From: Juglans regia
Lineage: Eukaryota; Streptophyta; Magnoliopsida; Fagales; Juglandaceae
NCBI RefSeq assembly: GCF_001411555.2
Contig: NC_049911.1
Span: forward strand, 1 to 64,000
Direction of reading: 5' to 3'
Length of the DNA: 64,000 nt
This document shows positions 47,780 to 60,904 of this stretch, in pieces. The notes under the pieces are model-generated. The model saw only the letters and a list, made by a program, of their open reading frames with translations. It had not been told where the DNA came from and ran no database searches. A program made the position numbers and the translations under genes. Position 1 is the first letter of the stretch; every line of letters begins with the position of its first letter.

Positions 47780-50700
47780 TCAAGCAACGAGCCACATGAA
47801 GAAAGCTGACCAAAGTGTTAAGGAAATCGACGCCAAGCCATATGTCCAAAGCATGATAACAGAACATTCACTCTTGCCAGCTCCAAACAATTGGGTGATT
47901 GTGCCTGCCATACGAAATAAGGAAGAAGTGTGAATGGACAAATACTTCCCTGCTTTTAATACTCGCAAAAATTTAAACGAATAAATATCCCACATATTCC
48001 TGGAGTGAATGCCTATGCACCAGCATAGATGTTCGATAATTAGATTCATCCTTATCGAGATACAAGTAGACTACTACCATTCCATGTCGTTGATGGTGAA
48101 TCTTGGTTGTCATTGACTGTAAATATGGCCGAAACACCACAAATATAGTTGTGTTTCATTGTGTGGCTGTTTTTCATTTGATATTTTGCATGGCATGATT
48201 CTGCATTCTAAACTCGGATTCAAACATGTTATGCCAGTATAACAGAACATGTTATTCCAGAACCTCTGTTATACTGGAATACATTGAGTATGCAAGATGC
48301 ATTAGCTGACATGGATAACAGAACATATCTGCCTCAAGTGGCCGATAAACAAGATCAGCAAGCATATTTCAATTGCACATCCTTGGTTGAGCAGCCAGAC
48401 TGCCAGTACTGATGATAAGATAGATTGGCCCTCTAATGGCAGCTCGAAACAAGTATTGAAAATGATAGGAAATTAAGAATAATGATACAAACAGTCGTGG
48501 AGTGTGGAAGTACTAGTGGACAATCATTTTGAAAAGAGTAAGTAAATACCTACAAAAAGATTATTGGCACTTGTCCGCTACACGTTGGTTGCAGGGTGCA
48601 CTTTCCCGCTTTGACATCATTTTAGAATGCAAATCTCTTTTAGTAGAAGATTCAATGGTTGTCCTATCATCCTCACCCTAATCTTATCTCTCTTCTGAGC
48701 CTAAATACTATCCAAGAGAAGCCATGTATTTAGGCGTCCACGTTCTTGTAAATGTACATAGCACACGCACTCAGGTACATTGGAAGCAGCTAATTGACTA
48801 AAGTTCATCGTTTAGGAAAGATTGACAGAGCTCACTTTGAAGGACAAATAAAGATATAGCACATAGAAACGTAAGATATGCAAGAATGGTTATAATCAAA
48901 GACATTAATCTCACAGAAAATTATATCTAAGACGAATCGAGCTTGCGTTTAGTGAATTCATTTTTCAAAAGCGACAAACACATCTTACCTATGTTCATTG
49001 CTGGTGGAAGTGCATATTGAAGTAGAAGAACAAACTGATACAATGGATCAGAGTGAACTAAACCAAAACGTAGTGCACTTTTAACAATGACTATGCCCAA
49101 GAGAGGCAGGAAAATATACCGAACTGCTATGATGCCAATAATGAGCCACCGCAGAACACCTGATCCTTTCAAGCCTGAATACGATGAACGGCATCACTAT
49201 TGAATGCTACAGTGATGCAATATGAAGAAATCATAACAAACATTATATTGAATACTCGATTACCTTTAAGAAGGTTTCCTCCTAATATTAGAGAAAGAGT
49301 TGGGATGGCTGCTTCGCTGAAGATTATAAGGAGAGAGAAGAGGAAGGTCAGGAACTTTTTATCATGAATTCTGAAAGTAACGAGAAACCATTTTCGGACC
49401 TGTAGCATTCATATCCCAACTAGAATGGGTTTGGGATATAGAAAACTAACAATCACGAAGCTGAAATTTAGCGTATATACCCCAGAAAAGAAGCAGAATC
49501 CAGAATCACACGTAGAGGGGCGGTACCACCAATTATGAACTTTCGGATCTGCGGAACTATACCAATGATAAACCCGATCATCTGTATATTATACAGGTAA
49601 CGTGTAAATTTCAGTCATGATCAGCTGATTCCCAGAAGAACACCTCTGGGCTTTGTCACCCAGTACTATTAGATAGCTAGTAACATTCTGGTTGGATATT
49701 TTTCTAATTGTTAAATCAGAAAAGTTAGCCTTTTTTTCGGATTGCATGTGTAGCTGATAACAAAAGGCAATTGCCTCTATGTGAAAAAACAAAAGATGCG
49801 GCATTAAACCCATCGGGTGTATTCTTCTATATAAAATTCATCGTGAACATATAATAGTAGCAGCACTCTTTGCATTAAGCCAATACACACCGAATGTAAC
49901 GGCCTACACAGTATAATATCTTAATGAATCCGGGAACAAATTTGTCAGCACGTAAAGAACATCACATCCTTTCCCGGTAATTCAAAGAACTAGCTATTGT
50001 TTTGGCCAAAGAGGATGGCCATGCATGGTAGTATAAAAAAGAACTCAAAGCATACGTACCGCTCCAGTTGTTGAAGGTGCAAACAAGGCCCTTAGATTGA
50101 TCTTTCTTGCAAACATCCTTAAGCTGTTTTTAATAGCATATAAGATCGGTATCTGCCACGAAAGGGTGAGAATGCTCATGATCTATTATTGCTCATATAA
50201 TTTTCAAAGTATCTTTCTTTGATTCCTATTATGCTAACTTATCATTGTCTTAAAAGTGCTTTTAAATTTCTTTACTGTAAGCATTCTATTACATCTTGCT
50301 CTTACTGACAAAAACCGCTTGGTTTTCTATTCTTTTTAACTTTTTAAACTCCCAACCTCTTGCTATATATTTTCCTCCTTACCCTGCATCTCATCTTTGT
50401 GATCCATATCTAACCCTTTCAGTTTTCATCCACCATTTGGTTGTATATATCTAACATATAAAAGTTCTGAAGTGGGAGCTCTGCTCCTATAACTTATCAT
50501 GACTAATATTTCAAATATAGAGAGAGAAAAATGATTTTCATGCAGGTTATATATTCTGGTTAGTGATTGCTTATAATGATTTATCTCTTTGGAAAACCAC
50601 CACTTAAATATTCTGTAATTTTATTATTATTTTTCCAATAAATAAAAATGATTATTTAAGATATTTAATTACATATAACATACAAAGGTAAAATGTTTAC

Positions 50701-52719
50701 AAATGTGTTGAATGACCAAGAGTTTGATGGCCTGATAGCATATGATCCAGTTTTTCAAATGGATTTGGGTGGATGGTTTCGAACCTAAGTTCTCCATTTG
50801 GAGAACCAAATCATATGCCATCAAGTCATTAGACTATTGGCATGTTTTGAATGTTTTAATTAAGCAATATAAAATCCCTTGGATTTATTATATGCTATAT
50901 ATTGCGATCAAGAATAGGTAAAAAGTTCGAGAAACTCATAAATCATAACTTAAATTATCTAATTTTAAAACGAGCAATGATACTCATGCAACATATTTCA
51001 TATAATATTTCATAAAAGTAGGAATTTACCAACACAAATATTTCGCATTAACGATTAGAAACTCATTAAAATCATAAAGAATCTCGTTTTCAGGAAAGGA
51101 GTAGAGACAACCTTCATTTTTGCCTCGGAAGGAAGCATACATTTATTTGCATAGTCCACAGAGATGGAGCAGCTTTTTGGAGGAAGTTCTTCTGAGCAAC
51201 TCCCGTGGAGTATTTCTGCTGCTCCCCCACCAGGGTTCATTTTGCTTGTGAATTCAGCTGTGTTGTCTTTTTCGTTGACGGACCTTGAGAAAATCCGCAC
51301 AATGTTGTATACATAAGACCACAGATAAATGGCCCCAATCTGAAGAACCCGATCCAAGAAAGAATTTCATCATTATCAAGCTAAAAGGTTCTGCTCATAC
51401 CTCATGCACCATGCATATATAGTTATACACGGCTAGTAAAATGCATTTTCAGACATGAGACTCTTCACCTTTGAGTTTCCATAATTGACAGTATTGCTAG
51501 TGAAAGTATGCATGCGTGCACGAGTTCCTTGTATGTGAAACAGTACGGATGACATGCAGATTTTTGAATAAAAAAATTGCAATCCCGAAGGATAAGGTTC
51601 AACGAGCTTATATAGAATACACTGATGCCATTCATCTTAACATTATTTGCTGGTTTTGGAATCAATATGAGATGAAGCAAACGAAATCACATACAGCCAT
51701 AGAAAGTGAAGCATATTCCATTCCATATTTATGGCAGACGTCGGGTGCTCCAAATGGACTGCCTTTCTCTTTACAGACTGCAGGGATGATAATTAGAGGC
51801 AAATTTCCCATATTTCCTGTTCACAACAGACAGAAACATTTACTTATGTATTTAAACCGAAGGATGCATTTAGTTGCAGTAGGGACTGGGGTGGACAATG
51901 GCAGATTCAGCGCTGGCACAATTACATAGCAATCATTGGCTATGTTTGAAAATGATGAATATAAATTAAGGGTTTGTCGGTGGCTACCTGCTGCGCAGCA
52001 ACCCAATACGAGGCCCTTCAGATGTCGGGGCGGTCTTGTGATTTTCACCAGTATCCATCCTAGTGCAGAGCCAATTAAGAATGTACAGAGAACATTGAAT
52101 GGCATGAACCACCTACATACTCAATCAAAGGTTGAACAGAAAGTGAGATGATTTGAAAATTATCTACATGGAAATAACACATTCCAGATCTTTAATCAAA
52201 GATAAACGTTCAGTTGTCAGAATGATGATACTCACAAACTAACAACGCTTTCAAGAGTAACTGTTTTAGCCAGGTTGCTACTCACAATTGCCGGATTGAA
52301 CACAAAAAAGACCACCTTATCAAGAACAAATCGTGTGATTGTTAGGTCCTTGGAAACAGAGAACAAATCCCTTTCTTTAACATCTAACCATCTAGATTAT
52401 ATCATGTGAATTATTTTTGTTCATGTTAATTATTAGATCTTAATCGATGGTATACATTGAAACCTGTCAGTAGTTTAAATACACTGATTTTTCATGGTTT
52501 AAATTGCATATTGTAAAAAGAGTGATAATTCGAAGGTACAAATTAAGTATTATTTCCCTTCGATGAAATTAACAAATGTCTTACGGTATTCAATTGCTTC
52601 CTTGCATTCTCCCCCAGGACATCGATTCGATCCAGTGCTAGACATAACCCAAGTGCCGTCAATAGTAGTACTTTCAAAACCGGGATGGACGCTACAAAAA
52701 ATAGATCTAGAAGGCCCAT
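47780..52719 (-). CDS. PILS: PIN-LIKES (PILS) auxin transport facilitator, 10 exons
   Basis: PILS proteins sit in the ER membrane and regulate intracellular auxin. Exons in coding order: 52719-52585, 52315-52236, 52112-51988, 51816-51695, 51339-51112, 50152-50060, 49581-49481, 49316-49264, 49174-48989, 47904-47780. All junctions are GT-AG and in frame, totalling 415 codons plus stop. The start MGLLDLFFVASIPVLKVLLL is the first ATG after an in-frame TAG. About ten hydrophobic segments are split by a hydrophilic loop (about residues 172-245). Landmarks are LVLGCCAAGNMGNLPLIIIP (about 104-123), GAIYLWSYVYN, FAPST, EAAIPTLSLILGGNLLKG, PLYQFVLLLQYALPPAMNIG and the end TQLFGAGKSECSVIMLWTY...FMWLVA. 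The sequence is closest to the PILS1/3/5/7-type group by memory. No defect is seen, and the exact paralogue is uncertain. Confidence 0.94.
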
Positions 52720-53386
52720 TGGGACGATTCTATCGAAATTGCAAATCTATATCATTCCTACATAAAGGGAAAAGATTTCACAGAACTTTGGTTAAGGAAT
52801 TAAGGAATATCTATTATTACTTGAAGGCCGTTGACAGCCAAGATACTTTGTAAACGACTCGGGAGTATTTTGAAATACAGACGTGTTCTGTCTTTTCTAT
52901 GAGCCGGTTGCGCGCGAGGGATTAAAATGAAGAGTACTGTTACTATGCCCCATATCATATGCCACGTGGCTTATTATAAAAATTTTAAAAAGTATATTTT
53001 TAAATAAAATGATGCTTAAAAGAAAATTAAAATTCTAAACTTTTTTTACCTTTTTATTTGTGTTTTAATTTTTTTTTTAATAAACACCATGACGTACATT
53101 ACATTTGTAGTGGCGCATCAAGAAGCAAAGTACGTTAAATTAAGGGACATAATAGCATTTCTCTAAAATGCAATCCCTTTCAAAATCAACTTCATAAATA
53201 GCAAAAATAAACATCTGACAAAAGCCGCACGCAAGCAATAAACACTGGAATTAAAGGAAGGTATGTCCAACAGTTTATGCAAATGTACAGCTAGATAATA
53301 ATGAATGATAAGCACATGTACGCGCGCTAAGAAACCGCTAGTTACGAGAGTGATAAACACATGTATGATAAACACACCTTATAAGG
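52720..53386. other. PILS upstream region
   Basis: This is the promoter-proximal DNA of PILS on the minus strand. No other gene is seen and no clear TATA box was identified. Confidence 0.4.
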
Positions 53387-53855
53387 TGTTTAGGTTGTCT
53401 TTAAAAGAGTTTAAATAACCTTAAAATCTCTTTGGAGAAAATTAGGTTGTTCAGGTATTGTTATATATTAAAGTATTTTTTAATCTTAAATAAGTTAAAA
53501 ATTGTGTTTGAGAAAAAATATTCTTTTGATACTTTTTTTCAAACGTATTTTTTTTGATAATATAGAATGCAACTTTAAGATAATATCCGTACAACTTTTA
53601 GATAATTACAATTTTATATTTTGATCTTTTCATGCCCGATACTACAACTTTCAAATAACCTAATTTTATGTTATTTCTACTTCAAAAATCATTTTTTTAT
53701 ATTATTTCAAAAAAAATATAATATATTTAAAAGTATTTTAGACATATGATTACCGGCCAAGAGTAAATAGCTTTTCAACAATAGAGCTTATTACGTAAGT
53801 TCTACAATTATAAGCCTTAAACTAAAGATTATATTACCTACGCAATCTCAAATAT
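53387..53855. mobile_element. AT-rich MITE, copy 1
   Basis: It starts GTGTTTAGGTTGTCTTTAA and ends with GCAATCTCAAATATGC, whose inverse resembles the start. A diverged copy in the same orientation lies at 54232-54716. Confidence 0.5.
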
Positions 53856-54231
53856 GCAGTAAAAATGAAAACAGAAAAGCTCTTCCGCTTTGTTGTTAGA
53901 CAAAACTTACAAACACTTTCTCCGATGCTAGGAACGAAAGTGAAATCAGGCAGAAATCATATTTGACCTACAGAACACTGAAACAGAATAGAGGAAGCAA
54001 TAAATGTTTGATAGTTCAATATTCTAGGAAATATTGAGTTTTTTGTAATAAATGGGAAAAAAATATCATGCTACTTGCTGATGTTCACGTCCAGGTTCCT
54101 ACTACCGCAAACCAGCGAATTCGGAAGTGCTCGCTCGGAAGTGCCAGGACAAGGAAAAAAAATCAGGCCAGCTAAAAATACAAATGCCAATAAATAAAGA
54201 ATCACTTTTTTTCTAGCTAGCTTTAGGCCGC

Positions 54232-54716
54232 CTGTTTAGGGTTGCATTAAGAGTTTTAAAAAGTGATTAATTAATCTTAAAAGATTTTTAATAGAAAAAT
54301 TAGTTCGCTTGGCTATTACATATTAAAATAGTTTTTAAATTTAAATAAGTTAAAAACTACGTTTGAGAAAATTGATATTTTTCTTCAAACATGTTTTTCA
54401 AGATAATGTGAAAAGTAATTCAAATTTTAAAAAGAATATCAATAGATAAAAATATTAATATAAATTTAAGATAATTACAATTTGTAAACTTTCAACGATA
54501 TGATCATCATTATTTTAAAAAAATTAAATAATCGTCAATTCTTCCTCAAAAAATATTTTTTTAATATGTTTCCAAACAAATGTGACACTTTTGAAAGTGT
54601 TTTAAATATATGGTTACCAAATAGCTGTAAATAACTTGTTAATAGTAACACTTATTACTTAAACTATAAGTCTTAAAACTATAAATTATATTTTTTACCG
54701 TAATCCTAAATATACA
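54232..54716. mobile_element. AT-rich MITE, copy 2
   Basis: It starts CTGTTTAGGGTTGCATTAAG and ends GTAATCCTAAATATACAC. The interior shares AAATAAGTTAAAAACT and TTTGAGAAAA blocks with copy 1. Non-coding. Confidence 0.5.
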
Positions 54717-55312
54717 CTTTTAGATAGGGACAACGATAGAAGAAAAAATGCGAGAGGAGAAACGTACAACGAGGGGAGCAGAAACGTCTAGTGCATGTTG
54801 GTCTTTGGATGAACAGAACCCCGACTAACCGAAGCAAGAAAGATCATTTAGGTTGTGGGGGAGGGAAGGTGGTGGTACCCCTGCCAAAGAAGAAACCTCA
54901 AAATACTGGGAAAAAAAAGAGAGACGAAAGTTGGCCGAAGCTAAGCTCAATGCTTATGTAATGTGAGCTATGAGAACTAAGCCACCTTTAAATTTAAACT
55001 TCATCATTGGATTCCAAATTTGTAACTGAAAGCCAAAATCTGACCATCAAATCATGAACGTAATAAGACAAATTCTTATATGTACACGTACTAACAGCCA
55101 TAAGCTATTACCTCATTACCAGGTAATTGCACATAACTCTCTTTCTCTTGTCTCTTTCCGGAGGGAGGACTGTCTGGAACCGTGTGGGGGCGATATCGCT
55201 TTAACGGTTAGCTTCTTCTGTACATTTGTACTTTTGAAGTCTCCTTCCTGTTAACTTCCTACTACTTATATACTGCTTGGCCGTTTGCCGCCGACCGCCA
55301 CCCCCCCGGGGG

Positions 55313-55344
<32 letters not shown>

Positions 55345-55837
55345 TCTTCATTCTATTTTATTAATTTGAGGATTAATTCTAAAATTAGTTTGTGGATTTC
55401 TCCTTTCATCAAAAGCTTATCTGGTCACTCCGTCCAACATAAGATATTCTTTTACAACCTCAAATTTATTAAATCATTTGTGGCATGTGAATCAATTAAA
55501 AATTTGTGGCATTTTGAGTCCACATCAAATCATTTATTAAAAATCATACTAAAAGCATATTATAAAACCAAAACCTTTAAAAAAAACTAAGATCAAAGTA
55601 AAACTTTAAAAACAAGAAATTAGAAAACAAAACAAAACTACCTAGGAGGAGCTCCCTTTCCCTATGACTTTTACACTTACAACACCCGGTGTGTTATATC
55701 GTTCATAAACGAGTAATACTAGATACATGAGTCAAAATATATGCATGCAAGTCCTGCATATTTTTTTTTGAAAAAAATGAAATTCACTATAAAAAATTGA
55801 TTTTTTCTTGTGAGTATATTATAAATATGCGAGACTA

Positions 55838-55873
<36 letters not shown>

Positions 55874-56407
55874 TATAATAGCATAAATTATTTTCCTTAA
55901 TAAACTAACGAGTGTTATACGGCGACAACTAATCACAAGTTTCTTCAGATTTAAGGATTAAATGTAAAACGGCGAAAATCTATAAACTAATTTTGCAATT
56001 AATCCGAAAATAAACGTGCTTCTTCTTTTCTTTTGAATTCGAATGCAAATGCCTAGATTTTTTGATAAATTATGAGAGGACAGTGACAATACTAAAAGCC
56101 GTTAGCCTTCAACAGTCTCTATACTCGATAGCTTCTCGTAATAATTCCCGATTATCCAATGATCCATTATAATTTGAGAATTTTTATTCTTCATGTTCCT
56201 CTCTTACATTTCTCACACACTCTCATTAAATCTATCTCACATCAAGTAGGGAAAAATTCAAACAAATGAAAAAGCTTTCCGATAGGAGAGACCACAAAGA
56301 TAAGTATTACCTTTTGGGTAACAAAAAGAGCACAATTTTTTTTCTTAGACAAGTAGCACACATATATTATAACAGAGCAAGTTACAAAGTCAGAAGTCTA
56401 CTATATA
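54717..56407. other. Intergenic with microsatellites, no gene seen
   Basis: It contains (CT)n-(AT)n at 55313-55343 and (AT)n at 55841-55870. Frames are short and without motifs. Position 56407 is the pre-insertion flank of the copia element. Confidence 0.5.
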
Positions 56408-56412
56408 CATAT

Positions 56413-56989
56413 TGTTGTGAAATGTTGTGCAAACACACACACACAGCGATGGCAAATAAAAGTAAAAACAATCACAATCAAGCACACAACGCACAATATA
56501 CGTAGTTCAGTAATTCAATTACCTATGTCCACAGCGCTGCAGAAATCTTAATAATCAAATGAGATTACAATCACTCAATCTCAACTCACACTCTCTAGGA
56601 CTTTTTGCTCTCTCACACAATATGCACTTACTAGACAATTGTTCTTTTTCAAAATATGCTGAAAGTCGTCCAACATAAGTTAATATGACAAATATATAGC
56701 AAATGGCACTGAAAACCCTAATTGGCAAAATCTACGTTCTTCGCTCAAGCGAACAGCCAAATCAACATTGGCTTGAGCAGGGTGTCGAGCAAGGCTTGAG
56801 CAAACACTAAGATTTGCATCTCACTCAAGTTCACTGTCGAGTGGGACTCGAGCGAACTCACGGGTTGAGTTTCGCTCGAGCGCACGTCAAGCGAACTCAT
56901 GGGTTGAGCTTTGCTCGAGTGCACGTCGAGCACACATTCAGCAAACACCTTTTTCAACTCCAAAATCAGTCTTCATATATACCCCAACA
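56413..56989 (-). repeat. Copia 3' LTR (right-arm copy)
   Basis: 577 bp from TGTTGGGG to TTTCACAACA. It includes (CA)n near 56430 and CTCGAG-type motifs at about 56750-56930. Confidence 0.88.
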
Positions 56990-57296
56990 ATCTCCCACTT
57001 GGAGACTGGGTCTCTACATGCCAGCCACTATTTCCAGCCAAGCCCTATCATCTCTGCAGCTTACAGCTCCCGTCTTCAAGCAAGAAGATGCACTGAAGTC
57101 AAGCTCGACTTCAGTCATCCACGTCGCCCTTAGTCAGCATATCCACAGGGCGACTCACAACTCCCCCTGTACTAGAAGTATCCGGTCTTGAACAGATTTT
57201 GGCAACCTTAACCAACTTTCCCAAGCTTTCATGTGGAATGACAAAGCTAACTCCCTTTGGCTTCTTCACATGTTTCGCATGATCAAGCCTGCCTTT

Positions 57297-58498
57297 TTAA
57301 ACTCTTGTATTTCCCTGTACATCACTGGACCCTAATGTTAAATACAAAGAGTTAGATCTCTTACCATGCGCTAAGACCAGCGCACCCTTAGTGATCTTCC
57401 AAGCTCCTCTAGATAATGCTACTGCATAATCGCTATCATCAAGCTGTCCCACAAAGATCAGGTTTTTCTTCAGATCTAGAACATGTCTGACTTGCTGTAA
57501 AGTCCACACGCCCCGGTTTGGAATTGTGATGTGCACATTACCCATTCCCACTACATCCAATGCCTCTCCATCAGCCGCATACATCTTTCCAAAATCACCA
57601 ACAACATAATTCTGCATGATTTCTTGATGTGAGGTGCTATAGAACGAAGCCCCTGAATCCAACACCCGATTATCAATCGGATTGTGCACTACAAGAAGTA
57701 AGGCATCATAAATTTCTTCTGCCACTACATTCACTGCATCATCATCAGCACTTTCTTGATTCATGTAGTTTTTCTTGAAGTGGCCCGGCTTGCTGCAACT
57801 CCACCACATGATCTGCTACCCAGATCTCGTCTTGCTCTTCCCTCTGCTCTTGGAGCTTGACCTGTCATGTCCTATGCTCCTATTGTCAACATTCAAGGCA
57901 GATCCTGAACCCAAGAACTCACTCAAGTCTCTCCTACAAGCATCTTCAACAAGAACCATGTCACGTATGTTGTTGTAGTTCAATTTCTTATTGCCTACTG
58001 AACTACTCATAACCATCTTCATGGCCTCCCAACTATTTGGCAACGATGCCAATAGAATCAATGCTTTAATCCCATTATCAATCTCAATCTCTATAGAAGA
58101 CAATTGATTTGTAATCATATTGAATTCATTCAAGTGTTGGGTTATAGACATACCTTCCGACATCTTCAGATTGAACAATTTATTCATCAAGTGTACCTTA
58201 TTATTTGCCAACGACTTTTCATACATATTTGACAAAGTTGTCATGAGATCCATTGTGGTTCTCTTCGTACTGACATTGTTTGCCACTGTTCTAGACAAGG
58301 CAGCTGGACAAGCCCAAGAACCTGTCGATCTAATAGGGTCCACTCAACATCATCCATGCTCTTTGGCTTATTTCCCAATAGTGGAAGGTGTAGCCTCTTC
58401 CCATAGAGATAGTCCTCGATTAGCATCTTCCAGTACCCAAAATCAATGCCGTCAAACTTCTCGATCTCGGGTGCGATCACTTTATCTCCAGCCATCAT
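57297..58498 (-). pseudogene. Copia gag and protease (right-arm copy)
   Basis: It starts MMAGDKVIAPEIEKFDG at 58498. One frameshift occurs near 58300-58340 and a stop near 57812. Gag keeps the LLASLPNSWEAM region. The zinc knuckle (WWSCSKPGHFKKN) has lost canonical cysteines. The protease retains DSGASFYSTS, the intact active-site triad that the left copy has lost, and the GVWTLQQVRHVLDL block follows. It is less damaged than its left-arm twin, but is not functional without pol. Confidence 0.82.
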
Positions 58499-58535
58499 TC
58501 TTCTTCAGATTTGACATTTGGCTCTTGATACCAGT

Positions 58536-59132
58536 TGTTGTGAAATGTTGTGCAAACACATACTCACAACAATGACAAATAAAAGTAAAATCAATCACGA
58601 TCAAGCACATGACACACAATATACATGGTTCGGCAAATTTCCTAAGTCCACAGAGCTGCAGAAATCTTATTAACAAGAAGAGATTATAATCACTCAATCT
58701 CAACTCACACTTTCTAGGGCTTTTTGTTCTCACACAATATGCACTCAGTAAACAATTGTTTTCTGCCAAAATATGCTGAAAGTCATCCAACACAAGTCAA
58801 ATATGACAAATATATAGCAAACGGCGCTAGAAACCTTAATTGGAAAAATTTGTGTTCTTTGCTTTAGCGGCGTGTCGAGTGCGCCTCGAGCGAACAGTGG
58901 CGTATCGAGTGCGTCTCGAGTGAACAGTCAAATCAACATTGGCTTGAGTGGGGTGTCGAGCAAGACTCGAGTGAACACTAGGATTTTTGCCTCGCTCAAG
59001 CTCACTGTCGAGCGAGACTCGAGCGAACTCACGGGTTGAGCTTCGCTCGAGCATATGTCGAGCGCGCGTTGAGCACACATCCAACAAACACATTTTTCAG
59101 ATCCAAAATCAGTCTTCACATACATCCCAACA
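58536..59132 (-). repeat. Copia 5' LTR (right-arm copy)
   Basis: 597 bp. A short internal repetition of the CGAGTGCG...CTCGAG motif (58875-58922) makes it about 20 bp longer than the other LTRs. Confidence 0.88.
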
Positions 59133-59885
59133 GATATTACACGCCTCACTACAACAGATCATATATTTTGGGATGAAAATTTTTGTCCCAAAAGATTGAG
59201 TTTTCGTCTCAAAATACATTTGAGGATGAAAACAAAGCGTCTCAAGGTCATCCCAATATCAGTATCCCAAAAGATATTTTGGGACGAAAATGACAATTTC
59301 ATCTGAAAAAATATCATTTGGGACGAACATTTGCTGGACCATTCGAATGGCCATTTTTTTTTCTGAGACGGCTGAATTTCACCCTAGAAAAGAGGTCGAA
59401 CGCCAAAAAAAATCGTTCGAACGTATATGTATGTTCGAAAGTATCCTATATGGGTGATCGATCTATACTAGTCTTCTTGACCAAATAGACATAAGGGAAT
59501 GTTCAAGTGAACAAATTGATAATCGAACATAAATTATATTTTTACGAATTGAGTAAGATGTTCAAATGTATAATTAAAGAATCGAGTGATTTGCCAGTTA
59601 AAAGTCGTTCGAACAGTATCATGTGATGTTTGAACAGTTGTTTCCGATGTATCCTTGTTCGAAAGATTAATGGACGTTCGAATGGTTAATGTTTTATTTT
59701 AACCCAAAATTTAAAACAAGATAGGCATAATTAAATAATATTTTAAAAAATATATTAAAATTTTTTCAATAAAAATAAGACTAGTAATAAGAACGAACTA
59801 AATAATAAAAATGGTGATAATACTATTAATGTCATCCGTACATAACTTTATAATTAAATCTCAAAATCTATGCAAAACAAGAAAA

Positions 59886-60900
59886 TTAGTTGCTTAGAAG
59901 CTTGAACTGTTGCATAAGCATCTGCATTTGGAGTTGCATCTCTCTCCTAAGCTCTTCTTGTTGTTCTACTTGTTGTTTCATGCACATCTTCATGTTTGCA
60001 TGTTTCACCAATTGAGCTTCTAACTCATGATGTTTTGCAGTCAATTCTTTGATCTGAAATTCACATCCTCTAACACTATAGTGGTACTTGACGTTAAGGA
60101 AGAGGTAGAAGGCTTTACATAGTGACCAAAACTCCTCAAATATCCTGAATGTTGACCCAAAACTTGTGTAAAAATTTCAACATCACTTGTTGAAAAATTT
60201 TGATCTTACACAGTTTTGACACGTAAGGCAACCATTTTATCCTACACACAACTTAAATAATTAATATCGTCACAAATATTCAAATATGTTTAATTAAAAC
60301 AGATTATAATACTTACATAATTTTCATAAGCATTGGGATTAAGCCACTTTCCATTACAATCAGTATGTGATGCATCATATAATTTTGTCAGATCATAATT
60401 GGTGTATGACTCTTGCTACAAGAAACATTGTCAAGATATAAAATTAATATTAAAATTAGTACCTCCAAAAAACAAACTAGATAGAATAAAAAATAAAATG
60501 TATATTACCAATTTCATAGAGAGACAATGGAAAGATCTTGAGTCTGCATGATGATGAATCTTCAATTTCGATTTATTTGTTTTGTTTATAGAACTTCACT
60601 CCTGCATAGATGTTGTAAATATTAGTAAGCGAAAATTATGAATAGGATACATAAAGAATTCAATTAATTTACCTTATATGATGAATTTTCAAACATGTCG
60701 AAGGTTTTTCCTAATCGGAAGGCCAGACATTCTAAAAAGGATGTTGACATGCATGTTCCTTGTTCTCGTACTTATTGTAATCTTCATGACACTTCGACTT
60801 ACAGAATGCATTACACATAAGCTCAATGACAGTCATACGCTCTTATCCCCGATCAATAGGAGAGACCACATATGTTTTCCTTAAATCTAAATTGACATGG
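59886..60900 (-). pseudogene. Ptta/En/Spm (Transposase_24-like) gene, right-arm copy
   Basis: It is equivalent to 11187-12113. It encodes LRKTYVVSPIDRG (about 60870), NGEWLNPNAYEN-like residues (about 60330-60360), SDVEIFTQVLG (about 60150-60190) and the glutamine/methionine-rich coiled coil. It ends at TAA 59886-59888, nine codons beyond the TAG of the left copy. Other stops interrupt it, and the LINE truncates its 5' part. Confidence 0.68.
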
Positions 60901-60904
60901 TCGA

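Larger units (their letters stand above)
56413..59132 (-). mobile_element. Ty1/copia element with deleted pol, right-arm copy (complete)
   Basis: In element orientation the 5' LTR is 59132-58536, followed by a primer site ACTGGTATCAAGAGC, gag-protease (58498-57297), a purine tract, and the 3' LTR 56989-56413. The outer flanks are CATAT (56408-56412) and GATAT (59133-59137), i.e. a 5-bp duplication with one mismatch. The left-arm copy shows the unmutated ATATG. Integrase, RT and RNase H are missing, as in the left arm, so the deletion predates the duplication or is characteristic of the family. Confidence 0.88.

Noticed and set aside
52563..52853. Plus-strand 96-codon frame as an organelle-like gene
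   Set aside because: It is the antisense of PILS exon 1, which fits the PILS N-terminus and splices in frame.
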